From the NCBI GenBank assembly GCA_003520745.1, contig DOUE01000012.1, forward strand, positions 1 to 53,560: a stretch of 53,560 nucleotides of DNA, in the 5' to 3' direction. This DNA comes from Erysipelotrichaceae bacterium (GTDB taxonomy: Bacteria > Bacillota_I > Bacilli_A > Erysipelotrichales > Erysipelotrichaceae). The notes under the pieces are model-generated. The model was not told where the DNA came from, searched no databases, and worked only from the letters and a program-made list of their open reading frames with translations. A program made the position numbers and the translations under genes. How positions within the stretch are numbered: position 1 is the stretch's first letter; each line of letters begins with the position of its first letter. Below are positions 1-6,377 of this stretch, piece by piece.

Positions 1-1
1 A

Positions 2-601
2 CGACTTCATCTTACAATTTGCCAAAATAATATTTTCTCTTATAGCTTAAATAACCCAATTACATTTGTTGATCCTAGTGGAAATAGAGCTGCAACCATA
101 GATGAGTTGATGCCGCTTCCTATTCCAAATATTCCACCTGAAGCTATTGATGATGCGCTTACAGCTATTGTTACGACTTTGGCTGGTGTTGGAATGCTCG
201 CTGTTGAGAAAAGTTTGGAAAGAGTTGATGAGTTAATCACAACCTTGCCACATAATCAAACAGTTTATGCGTTGATTGATGTTGAGCAAAATGTGCAGTA
301 TATCGGAAGGACAACTAGTGAAACCGCAAGAAAAATTGCTCATAGGGCTAATCCAGCACGTAAAAATCTAAGTTTTGTTCCACTAGTTAGAAATCTAACA
401 TATTTCGAAGCACGCGGGCTAGAGCAAATATTGATGTTGAGTTGTCATACAATTAATGCTTCAAATGAAATGAACAATCAAATTAATGGAATCAGTCCTA
501 TGAATCCAAGTCTCAACGTATACATGAGTGCAGCTAAAGGAACACTGAAGTATTTTGAGAATGCGTTTGATAATGAATACCTTAACTGGACAGGACAATA
601 A
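2..601 (+). CDS. C-terminal end of RHS-repeat polymorphic toxin, GIY-YIG-like nuclease tip (5' truncated by window)
   Basis: The reading frame is open from base 2 with no start in the window, so this is the 3' end of a larger gene. The translation begins with an RHS core signature (YSLNNPITFVDPSGN), the conserved boundary after which RHS proteins carry a variable toxin. The roughly 180 residues after it contain VYALIDVEQNVQYIGRT, an Arg and His about 10-15 residues on, and later an EARGLEQ helix and NQINGISPMNP. That pattern fits the GIY-YIG nuclease fold as found in RHS/contact-dependent toxins. Family knowledge: the RHS shell encloses the toxin, which is cleaved off and delivered to rival cells. 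The internal TTG/ATG at 107-112 would not be the true start. The gene abuts an immunity-like gene 12 bases downstream. AT-richer than the rest of the window, which fits horizontal transfer. Nuclease activity is inferred from motif only. Confidence 0.75.
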   Translation, partial: RLHLTICQNNIFSYSLNNPITFVDPSGNRAATIDELMPLPIPNIPPEAIDDALTAIVTTLAGVGMLAVEKSLERVDELITTLPHNQTVYALIDVEQNVQYIGRTTSETARKIAHRANPARKNLSFVPLVRNLTYFEARGLEQILMLSCHTINASNEMNNQINGISPMNPSLNVYMSAAKGTLKYFENAFDNEYLNWTGQ

Positions 602-613
602 GGAGGATAAATC

Positions 614-1531
614 ATGAGTGCTTGGGGAACAAAGTTGTATCAAGATGACGTGGCACAAGATGTAAAGGAACAGTATAAGGAATTATTGAAAAAAGGAAAG
701 AGTAACGAAGAAGCGACCCAGCAAGTCTTGGATGAATATCGGCCAATGTTGAATGACATCGATGATGGCCCGGTGTTTTGGTTTGCTTTGGCAGAGACAC
801 AATGGAGTCTGGGCCGACTACTACCGGAAGTCAAAGAACAAGCCTTGGCTTGCATTGATAAGGGGACTGATCAAGCAAGATGGGAAAGAGAAAACCCGAA
901 GAAAGCACCAGAACGAAATAAAATTCTGGAAGACTTGCGGATCAAACTGAATTCTCCGATGCCGCCGATGAAGAAGATATCACAGCCCAAAAGCTATAAA
1001 TGTGAATGGAAAATCGGAGATGTCTATGCTTATAAACTTGAGAGTGATTATGCACGCGAGAAGGGGGTCTACGGTCGTTATTTCCTCTTCCAGAAAATAG
1101 ATGAGACAGTATGGTCTCCCGAACACATCATTCCCGTTGTGTGGGTTAAGATTACCGATGGTGATGTTCTTCCTTCAAATGAGAAAGAGTACCTAGATTT
1201 GAAATATGTTGTTGTTGGGAGAATACCATTATCAATGCTTTTTAGGCCGATTGATAAAAATCGTTCAATTGAAGAGCAGTTCTTTGAAAAAACGGGGAGG
1301 AGATTTGACATTGATGAGTCGGGTCGATTACACGTGTATCGAATATACTTGATTAACACCTCAAAACGCATTATTCCTAAAAAACTGATATTTCTTGGTA
1401 ATTTTTCAGTTGAGAATCCACCAAAGAACGATTACGAGCAAAGCGGAGATTTCTGTTATCAAGGATTTCTTTGGAAATTCTTTGATAGCTGCATGATCGA
1501 TTTGTACAAAATGTTTCAGTCTATTCAATGA
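614..1531 (+). CDS. Probable immunity protein for the upstream RHS toxin
   Basis: This 305-aa protein has no signal peptide or membrane segment, as expected for a cytoplasmic antitoxin. The start at 614 has AGGAGG at 601-606, which overlaps the toxin stop codon, so the two genes are probably translationally coupled. The N-terminus (MSAWGTKLYQDDVAQDVK, then DIDDGPVFWFALAETQW) resembles DUF4259-type proteins that begin with an AWG motif. After about residue 130 a second part starts (KIGDVYAYKL, YGRYFLFQKI), resembling the Imm26-like immunity fold. Position directly behind the toxin tip is the strongest argument for the role. The domain names come from memory of the families and are less certain. 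AT-rich codon use matches the toxin. A terminator follows at about 1614. Confidence 0.55.
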   Translation: MSAWGTKLYQDDVAQDVKEQYKELLKKGKSNEEATQQVLDEYRPMLNDIDDGPVFWFALAETQWSLGRLLPEVKEQALACIDKGTDQARWERENPKKAPERNKILEDLRIKLNSPMPPMKKISQPKSYKCEWKIGDVYAYKLESDYAREKGVYGRYFLFQKIDETVWSPEHIIPVVWVKITDGDVLPSNEKEYLDLKYVVVGRIPLSMLFRPIDKNRSIEEQFFEKTGRRFDIDESGRLHVYRIYLINTSKRIIPKKLIFLGNFSVENPPKNDYEQSGDFCYQGFLWKFFDSCMIDLYKMFQSIQ

Positions 1532-1613
1532 TGGGAATTAGTATAATTATAATATTGAAAGCATCATTATGTATTAAGTGGAGCTAACAAATAGTCAAGG
1601 TTTCGAATGAATG

Positions 1614-1674
1614 GCGATAACGAAAGTTCCCCTAATCGAGTTGATTTCGAGAACTCATTTATTATCGCTTTTTT
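1614..1674 (+). terminator. Hairpin with U-tract downstream of the toxin/immunity pair
   Basis: GCGATAA (1614-1620) pairs with TTATCGC (1662-1668), and TTTTTT follows at 1669-1674. The 41-base loop contains GTTC/GAAC that can extend the pairing. Likely the end of the toxin-immunity transcript. The rest of the 1532-1947 gap holds a second terminator and the padR promoter, and no convincing gene. Confidence 0.5.
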
Positions 1675-1809
1675 GACTAAGTAGTTCGCTCCCCCATATA
1701 AGGAACAGAGAAGCGAGTCTTGTAACTTACTTTGTCCTAAGTCCATCTCGACTCAATTTGGTGGATATCATGATACACGGCTCACCTCTACCATATGATG
1801 TGGTGTACG

Positions 1810-1835
1810 ACCGATTCCCCATGATCGGTTTTTTT
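1810..1835 (+). terminator. Rho-independent terminator
   Basis: ACCGAT (1810-1815) pairs with ATCGGT (1824-1829) around an 8-base loop, and the U-tract runs to 1835. No gene ends just upstream, so it may insulate padR from read-through or be left from a decayed gene. Confidence 0.6.
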
Positions 1836-1889
1836 GTTGTCAAATGGAATATCCCATGATTGCGGTAAAACCAATCTATATTAAAAGTA

Positions 1890-1940
1890 TTATTAAGTAC
1901 TTGACAATAGTGTATGATACACAGTAAAGTGTTGATGAGG
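1890..1940 (+). promoter_or_regulatory. padR promoter with palindromic operator
   Basis: TTGACA at 1901-1906 is a perfect -35 box, and a perfect dyad GTGTAT-G-ATACAC lies at 1910-1922. One reading uses TTGACA with TAAAGT at 1925-1930 (18-bp spacer), which would put the dyad inside the spacer. The other uses TATGAT at 1913-1918 as -10 with a weak -35 at 1890. Either way the dyad overlaps the promoter core. That is the usual arrangement for PadR autorepression. GAGG at 1937-1940 serves the padR start. Confidence 0.6.
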
Positions 1941-1947
1941 TCAAATC

Positions 1948-2283
1948 ATGAACGACGAAACAATTCTAAACAACCTAATCGCCGAACTCAAACGGGGGAC
2001 GCAGGTCTTGGCTGTATTGGGTCAACTTCACCAGGGTCGATATGGGTATTCTTTACTGCAGGATCTAGGTGAAAAGGGTGTGCAGATCGAGGCGGGTACG
2101 CTCTATCCGCTTCTTAGAAGGTTGGAAAGCCAGGGTCTACTGAAGAGTGAGTGGGATACCACAGAGACGCGGCCGAGGAAATACTATGTCTTGAGTCCCT
2201 TGGGGATCGAGACCTATGCGTCTCTGTTGAGAGAATGGAAGGCGCTAGTAGAAAATATGGAATGGATCCTAAAGGAGAACTGA
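1948..2283 (+). CDS. PadR family transcriptional regulator
   Basis: This 111-aa protein has the PadR winged-helix pattern: LAVLGQLHQGRYGYSLLQDL, then GTLYPLLRRLESQGLLKSEW and PRKYYVLSPLG. It belongs to the short subfamily with a single C-terminal dimerisation helix. Proteins of this type usually repress their own operon and are released by hydrophobic ligands or envelope stress. A dyad covers its promoter, so autoregulation is likely. The next gene starts one base after its stop, and the PadR plus HAAS-domain membrane protein pair is a recurrent Firmicutes module for envelope stress. The inducing signal cannot be read from the sequence. Confidence 0.93.
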   Translation: MNDETILNNLIAELKRGTQVLAVLGQLHQGRYGYSLLQDLGEKGVQIEAGTLYPLLRRLESQGLLKSEWDTTETRPRKYYVLSPLGIETYASLLREWKALVENMEWILKEN

Positions 2284-2284
2284 C

Positions 2285-3244
2285 ATGAAAAAAGAATACA
2301 TCGAACGTTACATCTATGCCGTGACGAAACGCTTGCCGTTGGCGATGCGTGACGATGTCTCGGCTGAACTGAGTGCGAACATCCAGGATATGATCGCCCA
2401 GGACCCGGAAAACGAAGCATTGTTACTGGAGAAGTTGAGGAAACTTGGACATCCACGGGTGTTGGCCAGCAATTATCGCGGGAAAGAAAGATATGTCATC
2501 GGTCCCGAATACTATGACGACTACATCAACACGTTGAAGGTCGTCGGGGTGATTTTCGTTACGGTCTCCTTGATCACCGGATTCCTCGAAGCGGTCACGG
2601 GATTTTCCAACCCGGGCATCCCCGAAGTCATTACCGCCGTTCTTACCGGCTTGCTGGATAACTTATGGTCGGCGTTGTTGACCGCCTTCGCATGGACAAC
2701 GGCAGGGTTCTGGATCGCAGGGAACGTCGGGCAAAAGACCAACACCGCGGACTGGAAACTCAGCGACCTGCCCGACCTGCCCGAACCCAACGTGGAGGGA
2801 ATCAGCCGCTTCGGTACGGTCGTCGAGTTGGTCGTGGGGGTATCCTTCGGGTTGATCTTCGTTACCTTGATGAGAAACGGATTGCCTTACTTCAATCAAC
2901 CCGTCATTAATCCGCTGATTCCGTTCTTCTATCTCAGCATCGCTCTAGACTTGATCGTCGGGATCGTCAAACTTGCCTATGGGCAATGGCGATGGCCGGT
3001 CGTGTTGGTGACGACGATCGAACACTTCTATGGCGTCATCTTCGCGTATGTGTTCCTAAGTTCCGATTTCCTTAGTCCGAGTGTCTTCCAAGCCATCGCG
3101 GACAACAGTAAGTTCACCTTTGCGGAAGCGCAGAGCGGGTTTGCGACCGGGAAAACCGTCTTGATCTGGCTGATCGTCGTCGGGACGATTCTCGATATCA
3201 TTCAGATCGCCGTGAAGTGGTTGAGGTCGAAATCAAAAGTATAA
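2285..3244 (+). CDS. HAAS-domain-containing integral membrane protein
   Basis: The protein has 319 aa. Residues 1-65 form a charged helical segment (YIERYIYAVTKRLPLAMRDDV, then a LRKLGHPRVLASNYRG signature) typical of the HAAS signalling domain found beside PadR regulators. Six or so hydrophobic segments follow between about residues 80 and 310, with a cytoplasmic loop near 155-175. It is translationally linked to padR (one-base gap) and followed by a strong hairpin. Family knowledge suggests a membrane sensor or effector whose cytosolic HAAS part connects to PadR control; the exact action is unknown. Base composition is typical of the window. Confidence 0.7.
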   Translation: MKKEYIERYIYAVTKRLPLAMRDDVSAELSANIQDMIAQDPENEALLLEKLRKLGHPRVLASNYRGKERYVIGPEYYDDYINTLKVVGVIFVTVSLITGFLEAVTGFSNPGIPEVITAVLTGLLDNLWSALLTAFAWTTAGFWIAGNVGQKTNTADWKLSDLPDLPEPNVEGISRFGTVVELVVGVSFGLIFVTLMRNGLPYFNQPVINPLIPFFYLSIALDLIVGIVKLAYGQWRWPVVLVTTIEHFYGVIFAYVFLSSDFLSPSVFQAIADNSKFTFAEAQSGFATGKTVLIWLIVVGTILDIIQIAVKWLRSKSKV

Positions 3245-3250
3245 ATACGA

Positions 3251-3277
3251 CAGCCTCCTTGAGATTCAAGGAGGCTG
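3251..3277. terminator. Strong hairpin between convergent genes
   Basis: A perfect 12-bp stem, CAGCCTCCTTGA (3251-3262) with TCAAGGAGGCTG (3266-3277), and a 3-base loop. It sits between the HAAS protein gene and the convergent dehydrogenase gene. There is no long U-tract on either side, so termination efficiency is uncertain. Confidence 0.55.
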
Positions 3278-3303
3278 AATTACTTCATACGCTGTGACTT
3301 ACG

Positions 3304-4203
3304 TTAGTCAGGGAGCGATGTTCGCTTGCCGAGATCGCGGATCACGTGGATCACGCTGGCGGTGTCCTTTTGGCCGTATCCGAGTTGTTGCGCCAAACGA
3401 TAGAATTGGATGGCTTGGTTCAGCGAGAAGTTGGTCATTTTCCCATCCTGACAGAGTTGCCTGGCCAATTCCAAGTCTTTCATGGACAGGTCAACCGTGA
3501 AACTGGCGGAGAGATCGCCGCTAAGCACTTTCTGTTTCTTCGCGGAGAGGATCAGGTTATTGCCTGAACTTGTCGTTACGACATCGTAAAAGGATTCAAG
3601 CGGGATGTCGAGCCGGTCCGCCATCGCGATGGCTTCGCCGTTGAGGATCTGCGTCGCGAAGGCCATGTAGTTATTGATGATTTTGATCGCGGAACCCTTG
3701 CCCCGCTCACCCATATAATGAAACGTCTTCCCTACGCAAAGAAGGTAGGGCAACAGGTTCAGTTCTTCGACTTCGGCTTTCGTCGCACCGATCATCAGCG
3801 AGAGTTCCCGTTTCTGTGCACCGAGACCGCCACCGCTGACCGGTAGATCGATGTAGGTGATTTTCTTTTGGGTCGCTTTCCGGGAGAGTTCCTTGCTTAA
3901 TGCCGGGGAGACCGTACTGAAATCCAGGATGATCTGACCTTCGGAACCATTCGCTAACAGCCCTTCGGGACCATCGACGATTTCGGCGACTTCAAGGGGT
4001 CCGGGTAAACAGAGAAAGACGAGGTCGGCGTACTGCGCGACCGACTTCACATCAAGAAACATCGTCGCGCCTTTCTCGACCAGGGCGAGACCATTCTTCT
4101 GACTCCGGTTATAGACCCCCAATGAGCCAAATGTCTCCAAAAGATTCGACGCCATCGGGAAACCCATGTTTCCAAGTCCGATGAACACTGCTTTTCTTGT
4201 CAT
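3304..4203 (-). CDS. NAD(P)-dependent beta-hydroxyacid dehydrogenase (3-hydroxyisobutyrate/tartronate-semialdehyde reductase family)
   Basis: A 299-aa soluble enzyme. The N-terminal Rossmann fold carries GLGNMG (residues 9-14). The substrate-binding signature DLPVSGG is at 119-125. The catalytic helix GKGSAIKIINN places the conserved Lys at 174 and Asn at 178. All hallmarks of the beta-hydroxyacid dehydrogenase family are present, so it should be active. The substrate is not fixed by sequence; 3-hydroxyisobutyrate, tartronate semialdehyde or succinic semialdehyde are family substrates. GGAG precedes the ATG at 4203. It follows the aldo/keto reductase gene by 59 bases on the same strand and is probably co-transcribed from the MerR-controlled promoter, suggesting a shared role in reducing reactive carbonyls. 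Confidence 0.85.
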   Translation of the reverse strand: MTRKAVFIGLGNMGFPMASNLLETFGSLGVYNRSQKNGLALVEKGATMFLDVKSVAQYADLVFLCLPGPLEVAEIVDGPEGLLANGSEGQIILDFSTVSPALSKELSRKATQKKITYIDLPVSGGGLGAQKRELSLMIGATKAEVEELNLLPYLLCVGKTFHYMGERGKGSAIKIINNYMAFATQILNGEAIAMADRLDIPLESFYDVVTTSSGNNLILSAKKQKVLSGDLSASFTVDLSMKDLELARQLCQDGKMTNFSLNQAIQFYRLAQQLGYGQKDTASVIHVIRDLGKRTSLPD

Positions 4204-4262
4204 GGTTACTCCTTTTTTGGATTGGTTGGTAAATGGAAAGCGGATCTTTCTTGCATCGATGG

Positions 4263-5117
4263 TTAATCGAACTTGCGCTGATAGCTTGTCAAGCGTTCGA
4301 CGGTTTCCGGATCGTAGTGGGAGAAGAACAGGCTCTCGGTCTTGTCCAGACCCGCGATGATCGACATGTCTTCTTCACTCAAGGTGAAATCGAAAATGTC
4401 GAAGTTCTGTTTCATCCGGTCTTTGTTGACCGTTTTCGGGATGACCGAGATGCCGCGTTGGATCAAATAGCGAAGGGTGACTTGGGCGTTGGTCTTGTTG
4501 TATTTCGCACCGACGCTCTTCAATGTTTCGTCCTCGAAAAGGTTGTTTTTCCCTTCGGCGAACGGTGCCCATGCCTGGATTTGGACACCGTACTTCTTCA
4601 TGATCTCATGGGCTTTGACTTGCTGATTGTAGGGATGTGTCTCGACTTGGTTGACCATCGGGACGATTTTGTTGAATTTGATCAAGTCGATCAAGCGGTC
4701 CGAATAGAAGTTGCTGACGCCGATCGCCTTCAATTTCCCCTCGGCATACAGTTCCTCCATGGCGCGGTATGTCCCGTAATAATCGTTGAACGGTTGATGG
4801 ATCAGCAATAGATCGAGATACTCGAGCTGCAGGCGCTCCAGCGACCCCAAAATCGATGCTTTCGTCTTCTCATAACCATATTCGGAAATCCATAGTTTGG
4901 TCGTGATGAACAATTCTTCGCGCGCCACGCCGCTTTTCTTGATCGCATTGCCGACCGCCCGTTCATTGCCATAGCCCTGCGCTGTATCGATCAATCGAAA
5001 CCCGACGTCGATGGCGTCAAGCACGCAACGTTCGCATTCATTCTGATCCGGGATCTGAAACACCCCGTAGCCTAACGCAGGCATCTTCTTCCCGTTATTG
5101 AGTGTGAAGTATTCCAT
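4263..5117 (-). CDS. Aldo/keto reductase (AKR5-like)
   Basis: A 284-aa TIM-barrel oxidoreductase with the complete catalytic tetrad Asp44 (in LIDTAQGYGNE), Tyr49, Lys74 (FITTKLW) and His107 (LLLIHQP). The phosphate-binding IGVSNF motif follows. It reduces aldehydes or ketones with NADPH in the cytoplasm. AAGGAGG sits six bases before the ATG at 5117. The promoter has the elongated 19-bp spacer and central dyad characteristic of MerR-activated genes, and a merR gene is divergently transcribed. By analogy with AdhR-type systems this points to induction by reactive carbonyls or electrophiles. The exact substrate is unknown. Confidence 0.9.
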   Translation of the reverse strand: MEYFTLNNGKKMPALGYGVFQIPDQNECERCVLDAIDVGFRLIDTAQGYGNERAVGNAIKKSGVAREELFITTKLWISEYGYEKTKASILGSLERLQLEYLDLLLIHQPFNDYYGTYRAMEELYAEGKLKAIGVSNFYSDRLIDLIKFNKIVPMVNQVETHPYNQQVKAHEIMKKYGVQIQAWAPFAEGKNNLFEDETLKSVGAKYNKTNAQVTLRYLIQRGISVIPKTVNKDRMKQNFDIFDFTLSEEDMSIIAGLDKTESLFFSHYDPETVERLTSYQRKFD

Positions 5118-5127
5118 GAATTCCTCC

Positions 5128-5156
5128 TTGTTTCATACCATTTCTCGAGGTATACT
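5128..5156 (+). promoter_or_regulatory. merR promoter
   Basis: TTGTTT (5128-5133) and TATACT (5151-5156) are separated by exactly 17 bp. Transcription would start near 5163, inside the region that carries the MerR dyad just downstream, consistent with autorepression. Confidence 0.6.
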
Positions 5157-5159
5157 GAC

Positions 5160-5190
5160 ACTGTACAACCCTGTAGTTACTACAGGTCAA
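5160..5190 (-). promoter_or_regulatory. MerR-type promoter and operator for the aldo/keto reductase operon
   Basis: Reading the minus strand, -35 TTGACC (5190-5185) and -10 TACAGT (5165-5160) are separated by 19 bp instead of 17. The spacer is filled by a perfect dyad CCTGTAGT-T-ACTACAGG (plus strand 5170-5186). An over-long spacer with a central dyad is the diagnostic geometry of MerR-family activation by DNA untwisting. Confidence 0.85.
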
Positions 5191-5207
5191 GTGAAATGGA
5201 GAAAAAG

Positions 5208-5615
5208 ATGTATACGATGAAAGATGTTTGTTTGAAGTTCGATTTCCCCTATGAAACCTTGCGCTTCTACTGTAATGAAGGATTGATCCCTAATGTGAAG
5301 CGGGATGCGAACAACTATCGGGTTTTCGATGACCGGGACATCGCGTGGATCGACGGACTTCAATGCTTAAGGCAATGCGGGTTAAGCATCAAAGAACTCA
5401 AAGTTTATTTGGAATTATCCATGGAAGGGAAATCGACCATCCCAACGAGAAAAGAGATGTTGGCGAAAAGGAAAGAGGCATTGCTTCGGCAATTGGGTGA
5501 TATCCAAGAAAGCATCGACTATATCGACAAGAAGCAACGATATTTCGACGATGTTCTGGCGGGGAAGATCCCTTTCTCTAGCAATTTGATCAAGGTGGAT
5601 GATAAAGAAGTCTAG
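5208..5615 (+). CDS. MerR family transcriptional activator
   Basis: The protein starts MYTMKDVCLKFDFPYETLRFYCNEGLI, the classical MerR winged helix, followed by NNYRVFDDRDIAWIDGLQCLRQCGLSIKEL and a C-terminal dimerisation coiled coil (residues about 75-125). The start at 5208 (135 aa) is preferred because GGAG at 5198-5201 is correctly spaced; an upstream ATG at 5196 has no good ribosome site. The C-terminal part lacks an obvious metal-binding cysteine pair, so a small organic or redox signal is more likely than a metal. It is divergent from the aldo/keto reductase and shares its control region. AdhR/YfmP-like regulators are the nearest functional comparison. Confidence 0.9.
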   Translation: MYTMKDVCLKFDFPYETLRFYCNEGLIPNVKRDANNYRVFDDRDIAWIDGLQCLRQCGLSIKELKVYLELSMEGKSTIPTRKEMLAKRKEALLRQLGDIQESIDYIDKKQRYFDDVLAGKIPFSSNLIKVDDKEV

Positions 5616-5742
5616 GTCTTATCGATTGAAATCAAAATGATAACGCCGGTCTTATATTGAGATGGAATTTGTTCAGTTTCGATCGGAATTGTCGAGTCAT
5701 GAAAGTTGAAAATGGATCATTAAAAAGAGAGGCTCTTTTGAC

Positions 5743-5786
5743 TTGACACGGCAGAACATTAACTGTAATATGAGTAAGTACTTACT
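5743..5786 (+). promoter_or_regulatory. tetR promoter with palindromic operator
   Basis: A near-consensus promoter: TTGACA (5743-5748), 17-bp spacer, TAATAT (5766-5771). It is followed at once by a perfect 14-bp palindrome AGTAAGT-ACTTACT (5773-5786) covering the start site. This fits TetR autorepression and control of the genes downstream. Confidence 0.85.
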
Positions 5787-5803
5787 TACATTAAGGGGTG
5801 GAT

Positions 5804-6373
5804 ATGACAGATGAATCAACAAAGAGACTAAGTCGCGAGGATCGTAGAGAGCAAATCATTGAAGCAGCCTTGGATGTTTTCATTGAAAAAGGATATGCGG
5901 CCACCACTACGGCGGAGATCGCAAAGTCCGCCGGGATTTCCGAAGTGACGCTTTTTCGGAACTTTACATCCAAACGTGATTTGTTTTTCGCAGGCATCGA
6001 ACCGATTCTGTTTAGTCCGCTAGAGAACGACATATCGCAAATGAGTGGTGGGATCGATAAAGCACAGATCCAACAGATCATTTTCAATCGAATCAAATTC
6101 TTGGAGCAGAATCGAGGCGTCGTAAAACTCATTCTAAACGAAAGCATGCTGAATCAAGACAATGAAAACTACATTCATAAAATGGTCATCAACCTAAAGA
6201 CGCTTTTTGACAAGAACCGCATCCTTGGCGATGATGAATTCATCATCCGTCTCTTGATGGGGTCGTTCCTGTCGTTTCTCTATCAGCCTGAAACGAATGA
6301 CCAACGAATCCAAGAGTATGCAAACCGTATCGCAGAAATCATCATCGACAGTCAGGAAAAACGCAAGAGGTAA
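5804..6373 (+). CDS. TetR/AcrR family transcriptional regulator
   Basis: A 189-aa repressor. The N-terminal HTH is typical (RREQIIEAALDVFIEKGYAATTTAEIAKSAGISEVTLFRNF), and the C-terminal ligand domain diverges as usual. ATG 5804 is chosen because AAGGGG (5793-5798) is well spaced from it, whereas the GTG at 5798 overlaps that ribosome site. A perfect palindrome lies directly downstream of the -10 box. The MMPL transporter gene starts four bases after the stop, so the two are one operon. By analogy with similar pairs the ligand is probably hydrophobic (fatty acid, antimicrobial or membrane-active compound). Confidence 0.92.
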   Translation: MTDESTKRLSREDRREQIIEAALDVFIEKGYAATTTAEIAKSAGISEVTLFRNFTSKRDLFFAGIEPILFSPLENDISQMSGGIDKAQIQQIIFNRIKFLEQNRGVVKLILNESMLNQDNENYIHKMVINLKTLFDKNRILGDDEFIIRLLMGSFLSFLYQPETNDQRIQEYANRIAEIIIDSQEKRKR

Positions 6374-6377
6374 ATAA

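Noticed and set aside
1532..1947. Possible remnant of an insertion sequence or decayed gene between the toxin unit and padR
   Set aside because: Two terminator hairpins are present, but no transposase fragment, terminal inverted repeats or target duplication could be seen.
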